From Rachycentron canadum (Eukaryota; Chordata; Actinopteri; Carangiformes; Rachycentridae), in contig CM076648.1 in the NCBI GenBank assembly GCA_038496675.1, positions 11,588,074 to 11,652,073 of the forward strand: DNA of 64,000 nucleotides, given 5' to 3'. Under the pieces are notes generated by a model, which did no database searches, was not told the origin of the DNA, and saw only the letters and a list, made by a program, of their open reading frames with translations. Numbering within the stretch: position 1 is the first letter of the stretch; each line of letters opens with the position of its first letter. Position numbers and translations under genes: made by a program. Below are positions 28,471 through 42,900 of the stretch, in pieces.

Positions 28471-31400
28471 GCCGCCTGCTCTTTTTGAACCGTTATTGAC
28501 GAGCTAAACTTTGAGTTAGCGATAACAAGGCTCCGAAACAAAACCCCTCAGAGTCACGGAAAGGTGCCGGTAAAAACAACAACAATAATAACAATAAAAA
28601 GTTGTAAGGTGCGTTTAAATGGAGTCCTAATCTCCAGGTGACCTTATTTGGTCATCGACACGTTAAACGATGAACTACAACAACAGACTTGAGTGTTGAC
28701 CCTTTGAATGAAGAAAAGAAAAATGTCCCAGCGGGTACAGGCAGTAACCGTGGGCTGTGATTACACCAAGTTATTATCGCTTAAACGTCCACAAAGTCAA
28801 ACCTGTAGATAGTAAAAACAGAGCAGGGCTGAACTGAACTTTTTTTTATTTGTCTTGGGTGATAAAACCTAGTTATTTTACTGTTTTTTACTGTCATGCT
28901 CCTCATTTTGTTTTTTTTGTTGTTTTTTTTTTTCAGAAAATAGTAAAACGTTTTACAGAGCAGACCTTAAATGTATGAAAACTAAATTAAAATTATATTA
29001 TTAATATTATATTGTTATTTTTCAAAAGACTTAAGCCATTAATGTAACAGTTAAGGACCAATCATTTTAGCTCTACTTGTATATATTGTTCGATGCTTCT
29101 CATCTTTCTGCCTGTTGTTATTTTGATTTTGATGCAGGTCTAGGTCCATATGCAGATCTAAATGTCCTACACTTTTCTAATGGTTAAAGTAGCCTCATAA
29201 GACAGTCACACCTTCAGAGCGCTGCCAAAGTATGTTGTTGAAAGATTTGTGTCTGTAATGGATGTTTATATGATTTCTTACCAGATTACATCTTGAATCC
29301 TTATGATCTTATCTTATTCTGTATAATGCAAACCCTATGATTTGACTGTTTTTTGTTTAGCTCTCCTTTTCCCTAAACTGCTCTATTGTGCAAGTCAAAC
29401 AATGACCCTCCCCTCTCACTGGACAGGACTGTCAGCATATCCATTGAGGAACAACTTCTCTTGTTGTCCATTCAGTTTAACAGAAATAAGCCTGGTGTAT
29501 GCTCAGCCACTTTAAAGGAGACTGTTGTTCAATCTACATCCCAAACCTTTTATTTTTTTTGTCTGTCCTGGTGCTACCTATCCATTCATGATTTACTGAG
29601 CATTGGTGATACTAGCTGGGAGTCTCTGAGAGTGAAGGCTTGACACCACTGACCACAAAGCAGCTCTGAGGGAACCGTTTTGTTCAGTCTCTTATTTACT
29701 TACCCCAGCCACAGTTTTAGCAGATTTCCCAGACATGGATCTTATCCAGTGTGGTTCAGATCACAAGACCCTCTCCCTTAACTTTACCCCAAAGCTCTCC
29801 TATGAACCACTTAGTGAATACTGTCTTTGATACCAAGCCTCCATGTTTCATTGCTTTTTATGGAAGTGTTTGTGCTGATGTTCAATTACATATTCACGTG
29901 TGCTGGTAATATAATGTAGATATTGTTTTCTTTTTTTGTCCACATGAAGGATATGATACCAGTGCCTGGCTATAATATGTAGCAGTCCTGTAGCATTAAT
30001 ACTTTGGATTTCGCATGAACATGACTTTAAACCTCACACCTAACTTCACACCTGTTATTTCAGCACTATTAGGTAAGTAGGCAGATTACTGGATAGTACA
30101 GGTTATAATGATGTCATATTTGCCTACAATTATAACATAATGATGACTCACTATCCCTGATGTGCTGGAGACAGTTACAGTGTTGAACAAAGCAGAGTTA
30201 GAGTCTTGCAAGTGGAGTTTAAGTGGGGTTTTTCGGAAGGAAAGAAGTGACCTTGATTTGCTGCAAATGGATATTTACAGATTAATCCAAACAATTTCAG
30301 CCATTGCTTAATCTAAGGCTGTCATATGCATGATGGTATCTGTTCTGAGATCATTTCCAGTTATCTCAATTCACCAAACACTCATGTCAAGAGTAGTATT
30401 TGAGAATTGAGGACAATCTTGAGTTTCCATTCGTGTCCTTTTCTTAGTATTTTGAATTTATAACTGAATTGTATAAGTGCCCCACAAACAGCTCATATAA
30501 ATGTTTTCCACACTGTCCTCTAAATGTATTCAACCTATAGTAAAACTACAACAAATTTTTATTGAGGTTTTAGCCTTTGGCTTCTGTCCCACTATGAGTG
30601 CTCACATGTTCAGTATTTTGATACAGCCAAATTCCCTTATAAAGCTGCTCTCATTTACATGTTTGTATGAAACGACAGCAGTCACTTCTAAGCCATCTTT
30701 TGCTCTGCACTGCTAAAATCCTGATTTTATACAACATCTGATTAAATCACCAAACTCATAAAGTAAACACAATGTTGTGGTCAGCATGGAGAGGTGATAG
30801 AGAAAGCCTGACCTTGCATTTGCAGAGCAATACTGGCAACTCTGTCCTATGGAAAGCAGCTAAGATTTATCCAGAAAGTTGTCAATAGGTGCTTTTTTGG
30901 GGGCGGTCTAAAGGGCAACAAAGCGTCTTTTGCACCAAATCATTTTTAAAGAGTAATGACCAATGGGGAAACTTCAACACTCGGCCATTGAACCATTGGT
31001 GTAACTTCTTCACTCAGTCAGTCAGCCAGCGTCATTCACATTTATAGGGCTGGCACTGACTTTGAGACAGTGGCAAATGAGAATACATCTTCCCTTGTTC
31101 TTATGTCCTTGAAAAAGACTTTTGTGTCATAGGTCAGTTCTCTGACACAGATTCTAGACCCCCTGCTGCAGCTCAGATGGATATAAGCCTGTTTTCCACA
31201 TGCCTGCCTCTGCAGCTGTGCACGCTCATATCTAGGTTACACAGAAGGGTTTTTCCTCAAAGAGAAAATATGCCATGATTACTCTGAAAAAAAAGCTGAA
31301 ATTGCTTTGAAAAAAGGAGATTAAAAAAACGACTCCCAAGAACTGGTTCCACTTGGTCAATTGAGCCATACATTGGCAGCATGGCAGACCATGTGGTAGG

Positions 31401-33308
31401 GGCTAATTATACAGGTATGGCTATGTACAACTGCCAGTAGCATCAACCTTGGTGGTTTTGTGTTACAGATAGACATGTAAAGGCTGTCAGAGCCTTCAAC
31501 TGCCCTTCAGAGAGTTATATATCTAGAATAAGCTACAGTGCTTCCGTTTCATAGGGGAGTGTTTGCTTTCCCACCTTGTTTGGCCGGCAGTACAAGGTTG
31601 TATATGTATACATTTCACATGCACAGTTTGTAAATGCATTATAAATGTTTTTATTTGCACTGCATTATCCTGGGTTAAGTATCAAGAGCTGTATTCCGCA
31701 CTTCTAGGATATTTATGCAGCTCCAGTCCCACTCTGCTACGCTGACATGATCCGACTGAACCAGCTCAAGTCTCTTTTTGTCCATTGGGGACAAAACTGG
31801 TCTTTCTGCAGATACTGAAACAATGGTGTGGATCAGTGTGTGGGCTCCTGCTCTCATGTCTGCCAGTGAGTTGTGACGTGTGGAAAGAGTTGAGAATTTG
31901 CAGAGATTTTTTACTCCTTCCTTTCTCCCTTGCTTCTTGGCTGCCTGTAAACTTTGCGGTGGTTTTCAAAACCTTGAAGTCAGGTTGCTTGTCTGCAGAA
32001 ATAGACCATGTCAGCAATAAGAGCAGAGTAGCAAGAGAGAGAAGGAGACAGTATTAGCCTGTTTTTGGAAGGTGTTGTGTCTGCTAATGTTTCAGGATTA
32101 ACAAAGATCTTAAAGCAAACTCAGTCACAGGTAAATGAGTGTTTTTCCTAATGATGTCACTAAATTGTTACATGAAATTATGCTGTGCTCTTATAGGCTG
32201 AACATCTCAGGCCAGGTGCTGAGAGAGTGCATATTTCTGTGTAGTCTTTGTTGAATGAGAAAGAGGCTCTTGGCATCAGGTCCAGGTGTTTCTGCCCCTC
32301 TTCTGTATTTTCTTTCTCCCTCTGAAAACATTCTTTAATATTTTAAATGCAGCCACAGCCTGATGGATAGCGCAAATATTAGTACATTCCTGCATGTAGT
32401 GGAGAGAACTGTGTATCAGATAATCTGTCAAATGTGACAAGGCCAAGGACGTGCAGACTCTAGTTTGAAAGATATTTTACCTAATTGAGTCACTCCTTTT
32501 CAGACACACACACATACAAGCAAACACACATGCATGCACGCACACACTCGGGCTGATAAAAGACTTACTTTTTAACCACATGTCCCTCTCAAGGATGTAT
32601 TGAACACAAAGGGCTCTTTTATTCCAGCGCAAGTAGTTTAATGGAGACACTGTTGTAGTCCCATTGAATGAATATGCTGTTGTTGCTGAGGAAAATATGC
32701 ATCATTGATATGCCTCTCATTTACTCAATTGGTGCTTCTGGGCATTATTTTGGAATTTGTTTTTCAGTCAGATCCAATGCGAGGAAACTCACTTGTGTTG
32801 AGTTTGAAGCAGTAATTTGTGACTTTAACTTCTGGAAGTACATTATTGTCCTGTCAAGATCCGATGATATAAAATGTGTATACATGGAGATGCCACTAGT
32901 GTGTGTGTGTGGGTGGGGCTTAGACAGAAAACAATGGCTGCTGTTCTTCTGAAATAAGTCATACGGTGCCAATATGTGTCGCCCTCACTTTATATTTGCT
33001 GATTTGTTACCGGACCTGGTTGCTCAATGACATTTTTATAGCAGGCCATCAACAACGAGGTCAAATAACTTATGATGAATGAATGTATGAGTAAATAACC
33101 TTTCCCCCTTATCTTAAACATGAAATATTAAAAAAGACATAAACAAAACAGAAAAAACAAATAAAAACAAGAATAACAGTCTTTTGAAATGAGTACAAAT
33201 AACTTAACTTATAAACTAAGATCCCAATTTTATAATCAATCCAAATATCAAAAAGTAAATAAAAAAATTTTTTATTGTTCATCTTTGTATGTATTTTTTG
33301 TATTTAAA

Positions 33309-33330
33309 TTATTATTATTATTATTATTAC
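33309..33330. repeat. (ATT)n microsatellite
   Basis: Seven ATT units. Confidence 0.9.
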
Positions 33331-34677
33331 AATATAAAAATCTACATACCTAAAGCTGTTCTAATCAATATTTTATATTCAGTGTCTAATCAATATTTTT
33401 TATATTAACAGTGTCTCAAATGGATAAGTGTAATGTAAAAGAGCTCATTGTGAGGATTACCACACGACGTTGCAGTTTCCCTCAGCTCAACTGAGCTTTT
33501 AAATGTTTTAACTCACTGTTACATTTTATGGCCTAACTTTACTGTTGTGAAACTCATTGAAAAAGTCACTGTACACTGCCTTTTTAGCACCAGACAGAAG
33601 TCAGATGCAGTTGACGACTTGCTGGTGAACATAGTGAAGCCAGATGTTTCCCACAGGAGTTGGTGAAGACCAAAAACTGAGTTAAAAGGAGGGAGAATAT
33701 TTGACTCATATTATTCCTCTGGCCAGAAACACGCCACAAAAGAAACATTGATGTTGCCATGTATCCGTATCAACCTAATTAGGATCTACTGGAGAACTTA
33801 GTGCTTTCCACACACCAATTTCTGGAATAACACCAGCTCCAGCCAAAGTGCTCCCTACATTAATGTCTCTTCCTGTCTTGTGTTATTCTACAAAATGTCG
33901 AACACTGATCAATGTCAATTGTGTCATCATTATTGAAGGAATGCTTCCCATTAACTTGATGCTGTTGACTTTTCAGAGTTGACTGTTAGGTTGCCTTTGG
34001 TTCAGACATCTCAAGAGAAAATTTGTGTTAAATCTGGTTGACTGCACTTTAAAGGTTCTCTAGAGCTTTCTTCAAAGTGGTTGTTTACAGGCTGTGATTT
34101 TGTGTAGGGAGATGGTATCAGACCTCAGGAAGTCAGTTGGCTAACGCCTTGGTGTTTACACTGTAAAGTCCATTGGGCTTCTGTGACCCATTTCTGTGAT
34201 TGTAGCTTTTCAGTCAAAAAATGAAAATGATGACGTTAAACAAATAAACATTGTTCTTGGCTTATAATAACGAAGATGTGTAGAGCTGGCTTAATCTAAA
34301 ATCTTCTTCTGACTGCTATTTCTTTCTCACATCTTTCTCTAATAATTTTATTAGTTTTGAACTGTTAGAGAGGGAGTCAGAGGGAATATTAAAAATTACC
34401 TCCACAAACACCATTTCTTTTCAGCAGGTTAATGAAAAGTGTATTTTAGACAGCAGCCTGTGTTTATGAATTTCATACAGGCAGAATATCTTCATTCCAT
34501 ATTTTTTGTTGAATCCTACAGGTCTGTGTGTGTCACAAGGAATATAGGCTCCCAGATTTCCTTTCTTCTTGAAACAAAAATTCTGTTTAAATGCACTTTG
34601 ATTGTAATGTTTTTAATTTTCCTATTGCCCTCTGGAACACATAATGACAACAGAAGAAGACAGTTGTAAACTGCACA

Positions 34678-34732
34678 GACTGGGCATGCATCATTATTTT
34701 CATCAAACGCAAATAATGATGCATGTCCAGTC
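34678..34732. repeat. Inverted repeat, 22-bp arms, 11-nt loop
   Basis: Left arm 34678-34699 and right arm 34711-34732 pair along all 22 positions, with one mismatch in DNA that would be a G-U pair in + strand RNA. The core of each arm is CATGCATCATTATTT or its complement. Origin unknown. Confidence 0.9.
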
Positions 34733-36802
34733 GTCTTAGCCACATGTCCACATGTTACGGGAAATAGCTGACAACAGGAATGCTCCCTCTCTCTTCATCT
34801 GTCTCTATTGGACTCTGCTCCACTACTGGTTGGCTTGTTTCTTCATACAACAATTTCCTGTAAACAAGTCATGCTGCCAAGCACCCTCCCATCCTCCACC
34901 TCTGATCTCTAAGGATCTCTATTTGACCTCCTAGTGCACCAGAACAATGGCTTATAGCTTGCATGAAAGGGTCAATGCTGCATTTTAAAAAGCAATTTTC
35001 AGGGGCAGTGGCCTCCAGTTTGAAAGGACTAGTGATCTAATTTGAGATTAATTCCAGGAAATGTTTATAATAAGGAAGACGCTTTAACTGTTGTGTTTTT
35101 TTTTCTGCTGTAAGAACTTTTCCTAGTGTTAAATATAGGATGTTAAAGGAAGCTGTGGATCAGCCTCACATGATATTCCTAGATGTTACTACTCTCTTTT
35201 CTCACATATAAAGTATTTAATTGAGTAAGCAGAATTCCTAGTGAAGCTGTTCTCAATTACAAGTTTTTCTTTCTGTTGTCAGACAGAACAAGAATGAAAT
35301 AGTGACTGAAACAAAGCCCACCAAGACTACACATTGACTTCCAGACCATTTCGAAGCTGCTGCTGAGATCAACCAAAATCATCACCGAAGTTAAAGAGAC
35401 AAAGACAGTGTTGTGATTTTGGCTATATTTACTTATAAAATGAAGACTCAGAGAGAAAGGTAGAATTGAGTGTTTTGTTTCTCATACAGTGCACAACCTC
35501 CGTTTAGGGAAAGAAACTGCTGCTCTACCTCTCTTGCACTTGTTAAAAAGTAGATGAGTGGTTTGTCCAAAAGGTCGCTGCAATCGCTGCTTTTTTTGAT
35601 GCTATGTCTCTCTTACCTAGTAACAAATGACTGTAAATGCCCCATTAATCGAAACTGTTTGCACCAATTGATCTTGCAAGAGCAATGGCCAGCAGGGAAA
35701 CAGTCACTTGGTATTTGGCTTTTCTAAACTTTAAAATATCATTCTGCCTAAAACTAAATATCAACAGGATTAAGTGAGGCGATGTGTTTTGTTGTGATTT
35801 GTTTGAAATGCTTTTTAATTAAACCATTACCATTTTTTAAAACCCAAAATTGCGTTTAAACTGTGTAAGAGCCCCCCCCATTTGGCAAACACCAAAGTGC
35901 TCAGTTATGTTCTGTTGGTTTATGTGTTACAGAACCATCAGTTTGATAGCAGCTGCATGAATAATAGATGTCTCTCCAAATTTCCTTTATGGCTATGATC
36001 CAAACATGGATCAGCACCTTGTTTAAGTGTTGTGTGTTTAGCTGTTTCTGTTCTAGTAACGTAGTTTGATGAAGTGTAATGTGAAAATGTTTTATGTGGC
36101 GGAATAGCTTCGTCTGAGACAGCACAGTTTCTCTGGCACAACGGTGGCTACATGCTGTGTTAGTTATGCCACATACTTTGGGTTTGTTGAAAATTGTCTG
36201 CAATGTTTGCACTGGAAATCTAACATGGCAGATGTGGTGAAGTTGGGTACTCTGTAGGATATTTTATTAGCTCGCTTTATGAAAAGTTGTCAAGTGTAAT
36301 AGTGTCACCTTTCCCTCTCATGTTAATCTGTGATTGGGACAAGTGGATGTTAGGTTGAGAGTATTAAAATGTATAATAATTAATGTCATAGTCCTGTTGC
36401 TACAGGAACCTTTGGTTACCTACACCAATGATCAGGGTCAGAGTCAGACCTACATTAAACCAAAGTGATGAGCAGCCATGTTGGTAACATGAATTGACCT
36501 GCTTAGAGTGATGGCACTCCTAGTTTAATCATGGTCCTGGCTGTGGTCTTAGAAGAATGTAGGTCACCTTGTTTCTGAATTGGCACTGGATTTAAGTCAG
36601 TATACAATATTATGTCTCTTATTTGTCTATGTGCTATATCTATAAAATATACTGTACTTGAGCAATTTCCTAGTAATGTTTGCTGAGAAACCTGGAAAAA
36701 CCGTAGAGCCTTAGTATGCGATATCAATGAATGTTTTTATTGTTTGCTGAATGGCATGCTGCAGCATTTCAAGTGTTTTATATCCTTGTCTTTGTTCATC
36801 AG

Positions 36803-36901
36803 GCTAGCGGGCGGTTTGCAGACAAACATGACTGCCAACAAGAGTTCCAAGGCTGTGCCTCGTGCAGGAGGGGGTAAAACTCCCCGGGACGTACCTGACA
36901 G
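36803..36901 (+). CDS. dennd2b: dennd2b first coding exon (25-nt leader plus 74 coding nt)
   Basis: Acceptor GTTCATCAG, donor GACAG|GTCAGT (phase 2). Start ATG at 36828 has A at -3. Residues 1-24, MTANKSSKAVPRAGGGKTPR then DVPD. The acceptor before the ATG means at least one non-coding exon lies upstream. Confidence 0.85.
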
Positions 36902-39900
36902 GTCAGTGACATGTTGGCCAGGGGTGGGTCGGTTAATGTGCATTTCCAGTCACATGGTTTCAGAGTATTATATTTTCAACTGATGTCTTCCCATCAGTGA
37001 TCAGTCTTTGCTTTTTTTTCACAGAAAAGGACAACTAATGATTTTTAATTATGATAATTCTTTCAAAGCTTTTGAAAGTGTGATCCTGTATGCTGGACAA
37101 GAGCCCCAACCATCTCTGAACTGTGAGCAGTGAGCTGAAGCTTGTGTTAGCATGTTGAGAGCTGACCGTGTCCTGCTGGGAGAGAAAAAACAAACTTGGT
37201 GAATTATATGTGATAACTAGACTTCATTCTTGCGGTCCATTCTTAACAAGCTCAAAATTTTTTTAAACAGAAATCTCAATTGGAACAGAAAGCGAGCTAC
37301 ACAAGATCAACCTTAATGCAGCTGTGAAGCCGTTAAAAGCAAACCTGTTTTCACATTGTCCACAGTCAAATCATTTCGCCACAGTCTGATGGTAAATGCA
37401 GATAGGAAAATATTTCTTACAACACAAAACCTTTGGCAGCTGCTTTATGTAATTGCTTATGGTGTAAATTAGACCTGCTTAGTACTAACACACACAAACC
37501 CTAATAATAATGTTCTCATGGTCTATGGTTAATATCATGGCATTCATTGGTGGGTGAATGTTCACATTTACCACAGAGTTATCAAGTGTAAATCTCAACT
37601 GGAGCACAAAGCTCTCTCACCCTTTTACCCCTGTTTCTTTAGCATGTCAACTGTGTATAAACATTAAAGAGAGAGTGTAGTAGTGACACTCTCACTAAAG
37701 TAGAGCCTGATTAACAGCTTATGGTCCTCATTGGCTAACATTACCCTAGATTCTTAATTCTCACGTTTAAAGATCTTGAGGCAAAAATGCTTTGCAGCTC
37801 CATGTTTTAATACACGAGGAAAAAAAATTAGTTTGTGCTACACAATGTGTGCCCCGAAACCAGGGATCTGTTTCTAAGGGCAAATTACAGCCTTACTGAA
37901 GTGTGTAGCCCCAAGAGGCACAGATAGAGACATGCAGTAACATGGTGGGAAAAAAACAAGTTAAACCAAAAAAAACTTGTGACATGTTGAATTCTTGCTC
38001 TATGATCTTATGTGAGGGAATAATTGAAAATTTAACCAGATACAGGATCTCCTTTTGCCAAGTTTCTGATGCTGTTATTAACCACAAAGAACACAGTTAA
38101 AAGCAAACCTGAGAGGTGTTTAGGCAACACAAAACATACTGGCAGGGCTGTGAGAGAGAGAAAGAGCTCATAAAACTGTGACTAGTGTTTCCCATACAAC
38201 CAGACATGCATATTTACTGGACCTATTTGCTGATATGTAAGTAAATAAAGCTTTTTGAGTAAAATGATTGCTGGATCAGAGTGATGAGTTAGGGTTATGT
38301 ATGTTATGTATTATGATCAATTAATAAGAGCTGGTTTAGAGTTCACATATGTTGAACTATAATGGTAACAGTGCTGGTCCTCTGAGCAGTTTGCTCTCTC
38401 CATCCTGGTCAGTAAAAGGAAGTGGCTTGTGGTTAGCATGCCCTGGAAGCCTGAGTGAAAGCCAGAGGCCAGGTTGTGACTGGCATTCATCTTTGTACAG
38501 TACAGTATGTGTGGCCAGCCCAGCTGAAGCTGACTAAACTGGGCTTATTTTTACAAGCATGGTCCAGACCACTAGAAACCCCTAAAAGTCCCCAAGCCCT
38601 AAATAGACAAAAGTTCTGCACATATTTTTTTTGTGTCTAAATAAAAATATTTTTGTATTGTTGTCTGCACTTTGTTTTACAGGACAAGAAGCAAAAATTA
38701 GGCTATAATATTCTAAAAACTTCTTTTTCTGTGGTTTAAATTTTTACAGTTTACAGTTTACAGATCAGATTTAAGTACATTGTGGTATTTGGATTAATAG
38801 TGACAAACCAAAACAAGCAAACACCAAAACATATAAACAAAAATTCAAAGTTCACAAAACTTTTGTATCGTATATAAGTAGGGGGATGCAAATGAAATCA
38901 ATCTTGAAGTTAGTAAAAATTCAGTTCAGAGCATATCAGACTTAACAGACTTAAATATGTTGTATATATGCAAAACAGTAGTGTGTTTTTGACACAATCT
39001 CCTTAAAACATTGACAAAGCCAGATTGAATCCTTTTTGTTGTATCATCTTGTTACTGCTTGTTTACTGTCATGTTGGTGGAGTCATGGTTGAGCATGGCA
39101 ACATCCTCGCCATGTTTCACTTCTGTAATGAGAAAAATGTAAAACCCTGTGACCACCAAAGAGTGAAAATTCAAACTGTCATCATTAACTCAATAAACTG
39201 TCCTGTTACTGGCAGTGGACATGCATTACTTAGTGTTTGCTCTGGTTGCTACTAAAACATTCCCACTGATATTGAGCTTCTGTGGCACTGTTCCTGCTCC
39301 GGCTTCTTTTGTTAGCTGTATTCCTTGGCAGAAGTTTGATTAGGAGTTTTGCCAGGGAACCAGTAAGATTTTAATTTGCCAGACAAATTCTAATAACTCC
39401 CCAATGAACCACTGCAACATGTCATATTTTGGACTGCTGATTTATATCAGCGAGTGCTCAAAAAATATTTTCCTCTTGAGTATTTTGCATGGGGTCTGTT
39501 TGACTAATGCTTGGGTTTTAAATTTGCAGTGGTGGAAAGTAACTAAATACATTTGCTCAAGTACTGTAATTCATTACAAATCCAACCTGACATTTGGAGT
39601 AGTTTTGTAGATTAAGATTTTACATAAATACCTAAAAAAAACAAAAAAACAATAGAAATACCCTACAACAACAACAAAACAGTGTGCACACAGGTCTCAT
39701 TGTAATAGGTTGCAAATTAGTTGTTATACGGGCACCAAAGCATATGCCTTAATTTTAGAAACTGTTCAAGTTATCCAGTATTTCACAAAAAGTCAAAATG
39801 TATATACATACATATATACATAGTACATACATACTTACATACATACATGTACACATCATATATTAATGATTTATCACAGTGTTACTACTTCTACATCAGG

Positions 39901-42900
39901 CTTGCAGTGACAAAAGCTTTAGACACAAGTTGTCATCTTCAAAACTCATATTTCTTCAAGGAACGTAAGATAAGCTGCATCCATCATGCTTGCAGCTTGC
40001 AGGTTTCTAGCTGTTGTAAAAGTTTCCCCACCCTGAAGCAGGAGGAGTGAAACCAGGGAAGGGCAGATAGGTGTGAAGCGAGATCTGTCCCAACCTGCAT
40101 TGTTGGATCACAGTCTGTAGCCCATAGCTTTCTCCTCCTTCCATAACGCTTGTTATTCTAACCATAGCTGTGACATCAGATCCCACAATGCTTCGCTTTC
40201 GCAAGAGGTAGTCTGTTTCCATGTCATGACAAAGTTCCTGAAAGACTATGAGTCGTAAGGTGCTGTGAAACTAGGGGAAAATTTGTCCCTGTGGAAATCT
40301 TAAAGGAGGTGAGTAGCGTGAGAAAATGTGTGTGTGGTGAAAAGTGGTACAGTCAGTAGTGAGAGAAGGACTACTCTAGCACCTAGTGTGACTTAGCTGT
40401 AGAGACCAGGAAAGACCAGTGGGGAGCAGTGAGACTTTTACAGGTAAGACTTCTGTCATAAATTTTGCTTTCTGTGTGAGGTCCATAGTGATTCTCCTGA
40501 AGTTATTTTGATAATGTGGAAAAATCCACAGTGGCAGTCTGTGTTTCCGTTGGCCTTTATTTTAATCTTATGCTGCCAAAGACAGAATACTTTCCTGTGG
40601 TTATTCTAAATAAGTGGCGCAGGTCTTCAATCTGCCTTTGATCTTGGAAGTGCAGTGAAAACCTGCAGCTGATTTTTGAAAGTTTTCACCCATCTGTTCC
40701 ATATTGAGTTTCTGTTACTTTTCATGCTTTAGGGTTGAGTGGATTTGTTGACAGCTCTAATTATTCACCTCTTTTATAAATAGCCTGAAATGTATTTTCT
40801 TTCTTTGTCTTGTTTCAGGTGCCGGTCTACATCACCGTGTCCTGTTCTCTCTGCCAGCCAGGGGCAGAGCCAGCAGCCACTCCTCAGTGACAGTGAGAAC
40901 TCTGGGAAGCAGAGCAGGTACATTCGCACTGACGGCAGGTTCCTGGTACGTGCTGGCTGGAACAGCAAGAGAGCTAGCCTCTGCAGCGGTGCCTCTCTAA
41001 CAGGTGACACTGACTCTCGAGGCTTTCTCACCAAGTCAAAGAGCATCAGTTGCCTGGACAACAGGCTCTCCATCTATAAGCCCCCAGCTCAGACCAATCA
41101 CTTACAGGAAAGTCAGGGCATCCAGGAGCAGAAGGACAAGCAAGGGGATCTCTCTGCGGGAGATGGACTTAATGGTAGACCGCTGAGCTGGAGCACACTG
41201 TCACTGGGACCTTCGTCTAACCAAAGCCACAAGCGCACCCTCTCTCTCACCCGCTCAGTTGCAGGTGTTCCCCCTACCACAATACGCAAAAAGATCTCAG
41301 AATGGGAGTGCAGAAGGGTGGCTCTGCCTAGGATGAGCTTGTGTCTGGATAAAAGAGGAGGAGAGCGCGTAGGGGGCAGTGAGGGCTGCCCGAGCCTGCT
41401 CTCTTCTCCCTGTAGCGAGAAGACTTTTGACTTTAAGGGGGTTCGCAGGATGAGCACAGCGTTCTCCGAATGCTCCTACACAGAGACGGAGGAAGAGGAA
41501 GGAGTTTCAGACAGCCCAGGTCGCTTCCAGAAAAGGATAGGCAAGACAGAACCAGGAACATTTGTACGGTCCCTGTCTGCTCGGAAGGAGACATCAGCAG
41601 TCCTCAATAGGATACAAAAGATAGAGCAAGCCCTGAAAGAGAATCCCAGCCCACCCCCTCCACGTTATCTGAGTAATTGCTATGCTCCAGACAAGACGAG
41701 ACAAAAGTCTTTTGTGATAGGTGACGATTTGGACAGTACATGCACCAGTAAGCGCAGCAGCATTTGCTCAGTGGCCACAGAGCCAGATGCTGCTTTGGTG
41801 CCCGATAAGCTGTCTAAACTCAGACAAAGATTTAGTGTGAGCTCAGCCAGGTCTGAGAGCCCAGAACCACCCAGTCACCAGACCTCTGTTGGCACACCAG
41901 TAAACCCCTTACCAAAACCCAAACGCACTTTTGAGTATGACGCCAAACAGGACCAGAAGGGCGCATTGCCAGCCAATGGACTACCTCCAAACAGAGCCTC
42001 AGAGTCTCCCCCGCCTCTGCCCTCCACCCCTGCACCCAGCATGACACGAACTCCAAAGACCAAGGGGAGCACGCCTATGAGAATCCAGGACAGGTGAGGA
42101 TATCAGCGTACTTTTTACTTACATTTTAGAGATGAAAATATGCAATAATATTGAAGGACAGTTCAATTGTAGTGGGCTGTATCACTTTGTTTCCTGCATT
42201 CTCAGACAGTAAAACATTTGTGTCATTTGTCTTGACTCTTTATGAGTAGAAAACAGTCAAGCACTTGTGCAGCCTGCCTCAGTTTTTCTCCTGATACAGG
42301 AGTCTGTATCAGGAGAGAATGTGTTACAATTTACTATTCAGTGATCAGTAACTTGTTAAGGTTATCTGATATACTCTAGCAATAGCAACATAGGTTTTGA
42401 TTATGTTAACACCTACTGGAAATCAATCATAAAAGCAGCTCATACTAAAAATATTGTGTAGAACTTTTGAAATGACAGGTATCGTCTTTCCATAAATTAA
42501 TGTGGGTCTATAAAAAGATCTGGCCATTTAAACCCACACAAATCTACATTATTTACTAACTCAAGAAGAAGTTCACTCATACTTTGTGTCTCTTTGGCAA
42601 CACTCTGCCTGAATCTGGTTAATGTAGTCCACTGCTTTTCTTTTTATTCTTAACATATAGCTGTCAGAATCAGACATCCTCAGTTTTTTGTTTGAGGGTG
42701 GGGCCTCTCTAGATTGCCCCTATGTGAAATGGGGATGAAATCCTTAAACAATCTTTCCTCGGACTCTGTGTTTAACATTCCTGTGGCTCTAGCAATTTCA
42801 GACCAAGTTTAAAAGCCACAAGCTTTTGATGTCGCAACATGACTGTAGATCCCAGCACTAATGTAGGTCAGCTAACCTCTGCATTGACTTGACAAGTTTG

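Larger units (their letters stand above)
22876..36802. other. Non-coding interval between tmem9b and first dennd2b coding exon
   Basis: About 13.9 kb with no recognisable coding exon on either strand. Human ASCL3, C11orf16 and AKIP1 equivalents were not found. It probably includes dennd2b 5' non-coding exons and introns. Contents noted separately: candidate first exons near 23.6 and 28.4 kb, a duplicated 80-bp unit, a Tc1-type terminal fragment, other repeats and a hairpin at 34678. Confidence 0.65.

Noticed and set aside
40790..40818. ATG at 40790 as the start of a 435-residue protein
   Set aside because: The bases before 40819 end in a polypyrimidine tract and TTTCAG, so they are intron. 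The true N-terminus is supplied by the exon at 36828 in matching phase.
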